From assembly GCA_964478235.1 (NCBI GenBank), contig CAYZGX010000006.1, positions 1 through 60,050 of the forward strand: a stretch of DNA of 60,050 nucleotides, written 5' to 3'. The position numbers and the translations under genes are program-made. The notes beneath the pieces were generated by a model. It was not told where the DNA came from. It made no database searches and saw nothing but the letters and a program-made list of their open reading frames with translations. Source of the DNA: 2-02-FULL-45-10 sp964478235 (GTDB lineage Bacteria > Patescibacteriota > Patescibacteriia > Magasanikbacterales > GWA2-37-8). Positions 51,172-58,458 of this stretch are shown here, piece after piece (the first letter of the stretch is position 1; every line of letters starts with the position of its first letter).

Positions 51172-52980
51172 ATGAATGTCGCTGATTTTATCTTTACTTT
51201 TTTCTACAACCGCGGAGTGCGCGAAGTTTTTACTGTCACCGGTGGACATGCAATGTATCTCAATGATGCGGTGGCCAAGAATACAGGTCTTCGGTATACC
51301 TGCACCCACCACGAGCAGAGCGCCACGATGGCTGCTGAGGCCTATGGTCGCCTCCACAGCGTTCCGGCGGTCGCCATGGTCACAGCTGGCCCAGGGAGCG
51401 TTAACGCCTTAAACGGTGTTGTAGGGGCATGGGTAGACTCAGCCCCGCTCATTGTGATTTCTGGTCAATCCAACCTACCAATCGTGGCCTATGCCGAAAA
51501 AACTGGTATTCGTCAGTTTGGTGTGCAGGGGATTAGTATTCGCGAGATGGTCACTCCGGTTACCAAGTATTTTGTGACCATGGACGATCCAGCCAAAGTG
51601 GGGGAGTATCTAGAAAAAATGTGGACGGAAGTGACGACCGGTCGCCCAGGTCCTGTTTGGATGGAAGTTCCGCTCGATATGCAGCGCTCCGAGGTGTCGG
51701 CAGAAGTGGTTGAAAAATATAGCTTGCCAGCAGCTGAAGAAAAACAAATGGCTGTTTCAGAAACACTCCAAAAACAAATTGCCGAGGTTTATTCCCGCAT
51801 CGCCAAAGCTGAGCGTCCTTTATTTATTTTTGGCCAAGGTGTTCGTTTGTCAAAAGCCGTTGAATCGTTTCGCGCAGTTATTGAGCGGTTGCGTATTCCA
51901 CTTTTAACGTCTCGTTTGGGGATTGACCTCATTGAATCTAACCATCCGCTATATATTGGTCGCCCGGGAACATACGGCGAACGCTCCGCTAATTTCGCAG
52001 TGCAAAACGCCGATTTAATTATTGCGATTGGTTCGCGCCTCACGGTATCGCTCACTGGGCACAATGTCAAAGATTTTGGTCGCCATGCCGAAAAGATTAT
52101 TGTGGATATTGATGAAAAAGAATTACAAAAACCAGATCTCAACTGCACCCTACCAATTTTATCTGACGCTAAAGTATTTTTAGATGGTTTGGCGGTGTAT
52201 GTTGGCTCACAGCCAGTGGTGGAGCGACCAGAGTGGCTCGCTATTTGCCAAGGCTGGAAACAAAAATACCCAGTCGTTTTACCAGAGTATAAAGATGAAA
52301 AACCGGTTAATTCATATTATTTCACCGGCCGTCTCACTGATCTCACTCCGGAGAATGCCTATATTCTCGTAGATACCGGTTCGTGTTTTCATGTGGCGGC
52401 ACAAGCCTGGAAAGTTAAAAAAGGTCAACGTTTTCTCACTACCGGTGGTATTTCTACCATGGGCTATTGGGCAGCTGCGGTGGGGGCATGTATTGCCAAC
52501 GACCGCAAACCAACGGTTGTGATTACTGGCGATGGTAGTTTTCAAATGAACCTCCAAGAGCTCGCTACCGTAAAAGTAAATAAATTGCCACTTAAGATTT
52601 TTATTTTCAACAATAACGGCTACCTACTCATTCGTCATACCCAACGAAACTTTTTTAGCAGTCGGATGATTGGTGAAGGTCCTGAATCTGGTGTGTGGTG
52701 TCCTGATGCTCTCGAAATTGCCAAAGCGTATGGTATACCAGCCGTGCGTATTAATTCAGTCGAAGAAGTCGATGCTAAAATTAAAGAAGTGATGGAGTAT
52801 AACGACGGTCCGATTATTTGTGATGTGATGACACCTGAATGGCAACTTCTTATTCCGCGCGTTGCTTCCGAAAAAGGCGCTGATGGTAAACTGATTTCTA
52901 AACCATACGAAGACATGTTTCCGTTTTTGCCGGCTGAAGAGCTCGAAGCAGCCATGGTCGTCAAACCAAAAAAAGGTTAA
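51172..52980 (+). CDS. TPP-dependent acetolactate synthase/YerE-type enzyme
   Basis: Three domains of the acetohydroxyacid synthase family are visible in 602 aa. The catalytic glutamate for the thiamine ring is in THHEQSATMAAEAYGR (about residue 47). The TPP-Mg motif is GDGSFQMNLQELATV with NNNGY after it (about 450-485). No ilvN or other branched-chain amino acid genes are near. In yersiniose clusters a homologue, YerE, adds a two-carbon unit from pyruvate to C4 of CDP-3,6-dideoxy-4-keto sugars, and rfbF/G/H are all present here. I therefore favour sugar carboligation over acetolactate synthesis. Substrate inferred. Confidence 0.82.
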   Translation: MNVADFIFTFFYNRGVREVFTVTGGHAMYLNDAVAKNTGLRYTCTHHEQSATMAAEAYGRLHSVPAVAMVTAGPGSVNALNGVVGAWVDSAPLIVISGQSNLPIVAYAEKTGIRQFGVQGISIREMVTPVTKYFVTMDDPAKVGEYLEKMWTEVTTGRPGPVWMEVPLDMQRSEVSAEVVEKYSLPAAEEKQMAVSETLQKQIAEVYSRIAKAERPLFIFGQGVRLSKAVESFRAVIERLRIPLLTSRLGIDLIESNHPLYIGRPGTYGERSANFAVQNADLIIAIGSRLTVSLTGHNVKDFGRHAEKIIVDIDEKELQKPDLNCTLPILSDAKVFLDGLAVYVGSQPVVERPEWLAICQGWKQKYPVVLPEYKDEKPVNSYYFTGRLTDLTPENAYILVDTGSCFHVAAQAWKVKKGQRFLTTGGISTMGYWAAAVGACIANDRKPTVVITGDGSFQMNLQELATVKVNKLPLKIFIFNNNGYLLIRHTQRNFFSSRMIGEGPESGVWCPDALEIAKAYGIPAVRINSVEEVDAKIKEVMEYNDGPIICDVMTPEWQLLIPRVASEKGADGKLISKPYEDMFPFLPAEELEAAMVVKPKKG

Positions 52981-52985
52981 CGCCT

Positions 52986-53864
52986 ATGCGCATTCTTCTC
53001 ACTGGTGGTAGTGGATTTATTGGGCAAAATATTGTACGCCAATTGGCTTCGCGCTACACTATTTTGGCTCCGAGCCACAGTGAGCTTGAGCTCGGTGATA
53101 CTCAGGCGGTGGTGGCATATCTCAAAAAAAATCCAGTTGACGTGGTTATTCACGCTGCCAATCGCGGTGGTACTCGCAAAGTCAAAGATCAAAGTGGGGT
53201 AGCAGTGGAGAATCTCCGGGTGTTTTTTAATCTACTGGAAGCCAAACCCTATTACAACCGTCTCATCATGCTCGGCTCAGGTGCTGAATACGACAAAAGT
53301 CGTCCGCTAGTGCAGGTAGCAGAAACTTCTTTTGGCGAGCGTATTCCGACTGATGAATATGGGTTGTATAAATACACCGCTGCCAAATTTGCTGAGCAGG
53401 TTGATTTCATTACCCATCTTCGGCTGTTTGCTGTCTTTGGAGTTGGTGAAGATCCAGAAATTCGTTTTATCTCCAATGCTATTTGCAAAGCGTTGCTTGG
53501 TTTACCAATTACTATTAAACAAAACGTTCGCTTTGATTATCTCTCTATCAATGATTGCGTGCAAATCATTGAGGCGTGCGTAGCCAAAAAGCCAACAGAA
53601 AAATTTTTAAATGTGGCAAGCGGTGCTCCGGTTGATTTAATCACTATTGCTCAAAAAATTGTTGAACTAACCAGCGCGAACGTCCCTGTGATTGTCGCCA
53701 CAGAAGGTTTGGGCAATGAATATTCGGCCGACGTCTCCCGCTTGAAAAAAACCATAGAAAATGCTAGGGTAACACCATTGGAAGAGGCGCTCCAAGAGCT
53801 TATTGCCCATTACCGAACCATCCTCCCAACCCTTGATAAGCAACGTTTTATTATCGATCCATAA
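52986..53864 (+). CDS. NAD(P)-dependent sugar reductase/epimerase (extended SDR)
   Basis: Rossmann motif ILLTGGSGFIGQNIVRQL at residues 3-20, catalytic YGLYKYTAAKFAEQ (YxxxK, about 121), and substrate region LRLFAVFGVGEDPE. Length is 292 aa. The family covers nucleotide-sugar epimerases, dehydratases and reductases. Between the TPP enzyme and a glycosyltransferase it may reduce the keto group left on a branched CDP-sugar, the role of YerD-like enzymes in yersiniose synthesis. It could equally act on another NDP-sugar. It is spaced 5 nt after the TPP gene. Confidence 0.78.
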   Translation: MRILLTGGSGFIGQNIVRQLASRYTILAPSHSELELGDTQAVVAYLKKNPVDVVIHAANRGGTRKVKDQSGVAVENLRVFFNLLEAKPYYNRLIMLGSGAEYDKSRPLVQVAETSFGERIPTDEYGLYKYTAAKFAEQVDFITHLRLFAVFGVGEDPEIRFISNAICKALLGLPITIKQNVRFDYLSINDCVQIIEACVAKKPTEKFLNVASGAPVDLITIAQKIVELTSANVPVIVATEGLGNEYSADVSRLKKTIENARVTPLEEALQELIAHYRTILPTLDKQRFIIDP

Positions 53865-53866
53865 AT

Positions 53867-54811
53867 ATGGAAGAGTCGTCAAAAAAACTCATCAGCATCG
53901 TCTCCCCGTGTTACAACGAGGAGCTTAATGTTGAAGAATTGTATAAGCAAGTCAAAGCCGTTATGGCCGAATTACCAGGCTATCAGTACGAGCATCTGTT
54001 TATTGACAACGCCTCCACCGACAACACTGTCGCTCTCCTCAAAAAAATTGCGACCGCCGACCGAGCGGTAAAAATTATTGTTAACATTAGAAACTTCGGG
54101 CATATTCGTTCGCCCTATTACGGCTTGCAACAAGCTCATGGCGATGCGGTTATTCTTATGGCATCTGACCTCCAAGATCCGCCAACCTTGATTAAAGAAT
54201 TGGTTGCCAAGTGGGAAGCGGGGAGTAGTATCGTTGTCGCCGTCAAAAACGAAAGTGAAGAAAACAAACTCATGTTTTTGGTTCGTAAAGCATACTATAA
54301 TCTTATCAAACGCTTTTCAGATATTGAGCAGATTAAAAACTTTACTGGCTTTGGTCTCTACGACCAGAAGTTTATTGAAGTGTTGCGCTCGCTCAAAGAA
54401 CCGTATCCATATTTCCGCGGGCTTATCACCGAGCTTGGTTTCAACCGCTCTGAAATCACCTATGTTCAGCCAGCTCGCAAAAAAGGCAAAACCAAAAATA
54501 ATTTCTACACCCTCTACGACTTGGCGATGCTTGGGTTTGTGAATCATTCCAAAATCCCGCTTCGCTTAGCGAGCTTCATCGGGTTTGGTATGTCGGTCAT
54601 TAGTTTTATTGTCGGTGTAATTTATCTCGTATACAAATTGCTATTTTGGGATCGGTTTGAAGCTGGTCTCGCTCCGCTTACGATTGGTATTTTTCTCTTC
54701 TCGTCAGTTCAACTTTTCTTTATTGGTATTGTGGGGGAATATATCGGCGCTATCCATACGCAGGTCAAAGCCCGGCCGTTGGTTATTGAGAAAGAACGGG
54801 TCAATTTCTAG
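53867..54811 (+). CDS. Family 2 glycosyltransferase with C-terminal membrane helices
   Basis: A GT-A domain starts with ISIVSPCYNEELNVEELY (read in parts) and has FIDNASTDNT (nucleotide site) and ILMASDLQDPP (DxD-like metal site, about 100-110). Two C-terminal helices (about 228-255 and 265-290) and the GIVGEYIGAIHTQVKARP tail are typical of the DPM1/ArnC/GtrB group that transfers a sugar to undecaprenyl phosphate. It starts 2 nt after the SDR stop and ends the first operon before a terminator. The sugar donor is not identifiable from sequence alone. Confidence 0.88.
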   Translation: MEESSKKLISIVSPCYNEELNVEELYKQVKAVMAELPGYQYEHLFIDNASTDNTVALLKKIATADRAVKIIVNIRNFGHIRSPYYGLQQAHGDAVILMASDLQDPPTLIKELVAKWEAGSSIVVAVKNESEENKLMFLVRKAYYNLIKRFSDIEQIKNFTGFGLYDQKFIEVLRSLKEPYPYFRGLITELGFNRSEITYVQPARKKGKTKNNFYTLYDLAMLGFVNHSKIPLRLASFIGFGMSVISFIVGVIYLVYKLLFWDRFEAGLAPLTIGIFLFSSVQLFFIGIVGEYIGAIHTQVKARPLVIEKERVNF

Positions 54812-54829
54812 ATCATATATAAAGATACG

Positions 54830-54875
54830 AAGTCAGGGCACAAGCCTTGACTTTTTTTCATTTTGAGCGTAGGAT
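54830..54875 (+). promoter_or_regulatory. Terminator fused to a promoter (before Nudix-like gene 1)
   Basis: AAGTCAGGGC (54830-54839) and GCCTTGACTT (54844-54853) form a terminator stem with a T run. Its right arm contains TTGACT (54847-54852), which with a 17-bp spacer and TAGGAT (54870-54875) makes a promoter. The same arrangement recurs at 56264. Confidence 0.75.
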
Positions 54876-54913
54876 ACGCTGTTCCCATTTCACGGGAGCC
54901 AAGGAGGTCCACT

Positions 54914-55480
54914 GTGACCGATAAAATCAAACTCGCACTCGAAGCTCTGAAAGCTATGAAATTCGACGACCAAGAACGCAAGCTCTTGGCCGCCGAGCTT
55001 TTGAAGCAGATTCCGCAAGACGCCAGGTTTGGACAAGAGTTGACCTATGCCATCCGGCGACTGACCTACTCTATCTCGTTTGAGGCGGTGCTTCTGCGCC
55101 AACCGTTTGAGGAGGATGAGGAGGTGTATCTCCACCAGCGTGGTGATGAGGAGTCCTATCCAGGCGAGTGGTATTGCATGGGCACGACCTTCAATGTACA
55201 CGAAAACGTGCTTGATGTCGTGGGTCGCCTCGGTACGCGCCTTGGATCGCCAGTCTTTACGTATAAGTATGTTGGCCAGTACTGGAGCGTCAAGGAGCCG
55301 AGTTCTGTTGGCGGGTCGTATCTCGCCATGGTGCATGTCATCCAGGTGTATGATGATGCGAGGTTGAAGGGTGGCAAGTGGTTTCGGATCAAAGCCCTTC
55401 CCGAAAAAATGGTCGTCACGCACCGTGATCACATCATCCCTATGGCTCTCAAGGCACTCAAGATACCACAGCCTGAATGA
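54914..55480 (+). CDS. Nudix-like protein 1 with lost Nudix box
   Basis: The GTG at 54914, 7 nt after AAGGAGG, is chosen because the longer frame starts upstream of the promoter's transcript start. In 188 aa a helical N-terminal part (1-60) precedes a Nudix-type fold: RLTYSISFEAVLLRQP, EEVYLHQRGDEESYPGEWY, then CMGTTFNVHENVLDVVGRL where the Nudix box should be. The glutamates of the REUxEE motif are missing, so hydrolase activity is doubtful. It has two paralogues directly downstream. Third positions are more G/C-rich than in paralogue 2. A long terminal hairpin follows. Confidence 0.72.
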   Translation: MTDKIKLALEALKAMKFDDQERKLLAAELLKQIPQDARFGQELTYAIRRLTYSISFEAVLLRQPFEEDEEVYLHQRGDEESYPGEWYCMGTTFNVHENVLDVVGRLGTRLGSPVFTYKYVGQYWSVKEPSSVGGSYLAMVHVIQVYDDARLKGGKWFRIKALPEKMVVTHRDHIIPMALKALKIPQPE

Positions 55481-55511
55481 GCAACAATCTAAAAAGAAGG
55501 AGGAGCAGTTA

Positions 55512-55568
55512 CGCGCCCAGACCCCCAACTCTCGAAAGAGGGTAGTGGGGTCGGGCGCGCTTCTTTTT
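55512..55568 (+). terminator. Long GC hairpin and terminator after Nudix-like gene 1
   Basis: CGCGCCC (55512-55518) pairs with GGGCGCG (55553-55559), GACCCC (55520-55525) with GGGGTC (55547-55552), and CTCT (55529-55532) with AGAG (55537-55540). A T run follows from 55564. Confidence 0.88.
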
Positions 55569-55571
55569 TTA

Positions 55572-55600
55572 TTGTCTTTTACTATAGAAAATGCTACTGT
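55572..55600 (+). promoter_or_regulatory. Promoter of Nudix-like gene 2
   Basis: TTGTCT (55572-55577), 17 bp and TACTGT (55595-55600). Downstream, TAGGGA (55602-55607) can pair with TCCCTA (55621-55626), which includes the A of the start codon. Confidence 0.55.
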
Positions 55601-55625
55601 CTAGGGATACTCTTAGTAAATCCCT

Positions 55626-56243
55626 ATGCCTAAAAATAAAAAAATAGCACCAAAAACCTTTTTATCCAAACGGCTACAACATTTGGAAGTGAAAAAAATA
55701 TTTTCACCAGAAGAAGTTATTGAAATGTTTGAAGAAGTAGTAGAACGCTCTTGGAATGAAAAAAAGTTTCGACAATTTATTGAAAGCCAGGTAGTGGGCG
55801 AAGCCAAGCCGCTCGGCACCAGACTGTTTGAAGCAATTGCTCGTTTGTCTGTTTCGGTAGCTTTTGAAGCGGTGCTACTTCGTAAAAATAAGAAAACTGG
55901 CGAAGTAGAAGTGTTTATGACCAAGCGCGAACCGCACGAGTCATTTCCGGGGCAGTGGCATTGCCCAGGGGCAGTCTTTCGCCCTGGCGAGCGCCCCGAA
56001 ACCGTTTTGAAGCGCTTAGCCAAGGCGGAGTTTAAAACGAGAATGACCACCGACGGTGTTTGCCGAGCTAGTATCTTTTCTGATGAAAAACGAGGGACCT
56101 TTGTTTCGCAGGTGTATATCGTCAAAGCGCTCGGAACACCAACCAAACAAGGTCGTTTCTGGCCAGTGAAGAATCTTCCTGAAAACACCATTTTTGTCCA
56201 TAAAAATAGCATTATTCCATCAGCAGTTAAGGAGTTTATTTAG
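55626..56243 (+). CDS. Nudix-like protein 2 with degenerate Nudix box
   Basis: At 205 aa it is the longest of three paralogues by its basic N-terminal segment. The shared core reads RLSVSVAFEAVLLRKN, VEVFMTKREPHESFPGQWHCPG, FRPGERPETVLKRLAKAEF. In the Nudix consensus G-x5-E-x7-REUxEExGU, the R is kept but REU becomes RLA and EE becomes AE, so only one of the metal-binding glutamates remains. Codon use is A/T-rich and host-like, unlike paralogues 1 and 3, which suggests it has been resident longer. No Shine-Dalgarno is present. Confidence 0.72.
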   Translation: MPKNKKIAPKTFLSKRLQHLEVKKIFSPEEVIEMFEEVVERSWNEKKFRQFIESQVVGEAKPLGTRLFEAIARLSVSVAFEAVLLRKNKKTGEVEVFMTKREPHESFPGQWHCPGAVFRPGERPETVLKRLAKAEFKTRMTTDGVCRASIFSDEKRGTFVSQVYIVKALGTPTKQGRFWPVKNLPENTIFVHKNSIIPSAVKEFI

Positions 56244-56263
56244 TAGAAATAACACATTAAAAG

Positions 56264-56307
56264 GTCGAGGCGCAAGCCTTGACTTTTTTTGTCATTTATG
56301 ATAGTTT
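56264..56307 (+). promoter_or_regulatory. Terminator fused to a promoter (before Nudix-like gene 3)
   Basis: GTCGAGGC (56264-56271) and GCCTTGAC (56276-56283) form a stem with one G-U pair and a T run. TTGACT (56279-56284), 17 bp and TAGTTT (56302-56307) make the promoter. CAAGCCTTGACTTTTTTT is identical to the copy at 54841. Confidence 0.75.
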
Positions 56308-56366
56308 CTTTAGCTGGCATGGGGCCAGTGTACGGGCACGAAGTACGACCAACAGGTGATACCGTG

Positions 56367-56957
56367 ATGAACGTTATTGAAATTCTGAAAAGAGTGTCAC
56401 GTCTTCTAAACACTCCCGGGGAGGAGCGTTCCTCTGAAGACAAAGAAGCTGTCGCTGAAGTGCTCGGATGTATCGATCCGACCAAGCCGTTTGGTACACC
56501 GCTTTTCAATGCTGTAGCTAAGCTGTCGGTGACGGTGGCTTATGAGGCGGTGTTGATTCGAGATGGGGCTTCAAATACCCCAGAAGTGTACCTGATGCGC
56601 CGGTCGATGACTGAGAGCGCCTATCCGGGCGAGTGGCACTGTCCGGGTTCGAGCTTTCGTGTCGGCGAACAGCCAACAGATGTTGAGCATCGTCTGGCTA
56701 AAACAGAGTTTGGCGTTGGTTCTTTCGCTAACCCGGGGACCTACGTCAGCCATTTCTTCTACCAAGAGAAGCGTGGCTGGTACTGCTCAATGGTTCATCT
56801 GGTTGAAGTTGTCGAAGAATTGTCGGGAAAGACTGGGCAATGGTTTCCGGTAGACGCTCTCCCGGTAGTCACTGTCGACCACCATGTGCGCGAAGTCATT
56901 CCGCGAGCTCTCGAGGGTCGATGGGCAGGCAGGATGGGAGGGAAAAAGAACAGCTAG
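56367..56957 (+). CDS. Nudix-like protein 3 with degenerate Nudix box
   Basis: The ATG at 56367, preceded by AGGTGAT, is favoured because the promoter's start point near 56314 excludes the first upstream ATG (56289). The 196-aa protein repeats the paralogue core: KLSVTVAYEAVLIRDG, EVYLMRRSMTESAYPGEW, HCPGSSFRVGEQPTDVEHRL, AKTEFGV. One glutamate of the Nudix REUxEE motif survives; the first is Leu and the second Thr. The leader has a hairpin CTGG/CCAG. Codon use is G/C-rich at third positions. The relation to the sugar cluster is only positional. Confidence 0.72.
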   Translation: MNVIEILKRVSRLLNTPGEERSSEDKEAVAEVLGCIDPTKPFGTPLFNAVAKLSVTVAYEAVLIRDGASNTPEVYLMRRSMTESAYPGEWHCPGSSFRVGEQPTDVEHRLAKTEFGVGSFANPGTYVSHFFYQEKRGWYCSMVHLVEVVEELSGKTGQWFPVDALPVVTVDHHVREVIPRALEGRWAGRMGGKKNS

Positions 56958-57018
56958 TTTTTTGGAGGGAAAGCGGCTTGCACTATCCGCGATCAAAGTA
57001 GATCAAAAGGAGTGCTAC

Positions 57019-57075
57019 ACGCCTCGTTTATTGAGTATCCGATTTCGGAGAAAGATAAGCGGGGCGTTCTTCTTT
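57019..57075 (+). terminator. Long wobble-paired hairpin after Nudix-like gene 3
   Basis: ACGCCTCGTTTAT (57019-57031) pairs along its whole length with ATAAGCGGGGCGT (57055-57067) through two G-U pairs, enclosing CCG-ATTT-CGG. A pyrimidine-rich TTCTTCTTTTT follows. Because wobble pairs work only in RNA of this strand, it acts on the plus transcript. Confidence 0.8.
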
Positions 57076-57093
57076 TTGGGGGAGTTTTAAAGG

Positions 57094-57122
57094 TTGCTTT
57101 TTTTAGCCAAAAGTGCTAGGAT
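57094..57122 (+). promoter_or_regulatory. Promoter of rfbH and following genes
   Basis: TTGCTT (57094-57099), 17 bp and TAGGAT (57117-57122). The start near 57129 excludes the upstream TTG at 57113 and supports the ATG at 57155. Confidence 0.65.
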
Positions 57123-57154
57123 ACGGACATATTTTTAGCCCTCTTTTGAGCTGT

Positions 57155-58453
57155 ATGAACGACAGTTTGCGACAACTTTTGGTGGAAGAATATCAGAAAA
57201 AAAATCCCGCTAAGTCTTTTGTGCCAGGTGAATCAACGGTGCCGGTATCTGGTAAGGTTTTTAATGAAGAAGAAATCATCCAAGCCACCGACGCTGTCCT
57301 CGACGGCTGGTGGACCGACGGTCGGTTTAGTGCGCTCTTTGAACACCGTCTCGCTAAATGGCTTGGTGTATCTTACGCCGCTCTCGTCAATTCTGGATCG
57401 TCAGCCAATCTTGTTGCTCTAACAGCTCTTACCTCGGTTAAGCTTGGTGACAAGCGCTTGAAACCGGGCGACGAAGTTATTACGGTTGCTGCTGGATTTC
57501 CTAGTACGGTGAACCCAATTATTCAAAACCGACTTGTGCCGGTTTTTGTTGATGTCGAGCTTGGTCATTACAATGCTAACATCGAACAAATTAAAAAAGC
57601 TATTTCGCCAAAAACACGAGCGATTATGATTGCCCACACGCTTGGCAATCCGTTTGATCTCGATAGTATTGTTGAGTTGTGCAAAAAACACGATCTCTGG
57701 CTCGTTGAAGACAACTGCGACGCTCTCGGTAGTCGCTACAACGGCAAACATACCGGAACTTTCGGTCATGTTGCCACCTGCAGTTTTTATCCGGCCCACC
57801 ATATTACCATGGGGGAGGGTGGTGTAGTCTTTACGAGTGACCCACATCTTTTTAAAATTATTAAATCAGTTCGCGATTGGGGCCGCGATTGTTGGTGTGC
57901 TACCGGCAAAGACAACACCTGCGGTCGTCGTTTTACCTGGGATTTGGGTGGTTTGCCTCACGGCTACGACCATAAATACACCTATTCAGAAATGGGTTAC
58001 AATCTCAAAGCCACCGACATTCAAGCAGCGATTGGTTTGGCCCAGCTCGGCAAGCTCGATAGTTTTGTAGAGCAACGAAAAAATAATTTCAAAACTCTCT
58101 ACGAAGGTTTGAAGCAGTTTGAAAATGTCTTTGTTCTGCCGCGCTGGCAAGAGAAGGCTGAACCAAGTTGGTTTGGGTTCTTGCTCACCATAAAGCCAGA
58201 AGCTGGCTTTACTCGTGACGAGCTCGTACAATTCTTACAAAAGAAAAAAATCGGGACGCGTTATCTATTCGCTGGTAATCTCCTTCGCCAACCCTACTTT
58301 ACCGAGTATCACTATGACTACCGTGTTGTCGGAGAGCTGAAGAACACCGATATCGTCATGAATAACACCTTCTGGATCGGGGTCTACCCAGGGCTTACCC
58401 CAGAAATGATCGCCTACATGATCGCTTCCATCAGCGAGTTTATACAAAAATAA
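57155..58453 (+). CDS. rfbH: CDP-4-dehydro-6-deoxyglucose 3-dehydrase (E1)
   Basis: This PMP-dependent enzyme with a [2Fe-2S] cluster removes the C3 hydroxyl to give CDP-4-keto-3,6-dideoxyglucose, working with an E3 reductase. It belongs to the DegT/StrS aminotransferase fold, but the PLP lysine is replaced by histidine in CSFYPAHHITMGEGG, the hallmark of RfbH/AscC. The cluster cysteines appear in RDWGRDCWCATGKDNTCGRR. Length from ATG 57155 is 432 aa. No E3 reductase gene (ascD/ddhD) is seen in the window. It supplies the 3,6-dideoxy sugar implied by rfbF and rfbG. Confidence 0.95.
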   Translation: MNDSLRQLLVEEYQKKNPAKSFVPGESTVPVSGKVFNEEEIIQATDAVLDGWWTDGRFSALFEHRLAKWLGVSYAALVNSGSSANLVALTALTSVKLGDKRLKPGDEVITVAAGFPSTVNPIIQNRLVPVFVDVELGHYNANIEQIKKAISPKTRAIMIAHTLGNPFDLDSIVELCKKHDLWLVEDNCDALGSRYNGKHTGTFGHVATCSFYPAHHITMGEGGVVFTSDPHLFKIIKSVRDWGRDCWCATGKDNTCGRRFTWDLGGLPHGYDHKYTYSEMGYNLKATDIQAAIGLAQLGKLDSFVEQRKNNFKTLYEGLKQFENVFVLPRWQEKAEPSWFGFLLTIKPEAGFTRDELVQFLQKKKIGTRYLFAGNLLRQPYFTEYHYDYRVVGELKNTDIVMNNTFWIGVYPGLTPEMIAYMIASISEFIQK

Positions 58454-58458
58454 TTCGT

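Noticed and set aside
51172..52980. Acetolactate synthase for branched-chain amino acids
   Set aside because: No regulatory subunit and no ilv or leu genes are present; context with rfbF/G/H favours sugar carboligation. Not excluded by sequence alone.
28476..57075. The long terminal hairpins as integron attC sites
   Set aside because: The stems lack the GTTRRRY / RYYYAAC core sites and no integrase is present. Several are followed by T runs or terminators, so a transcription role is simpler.
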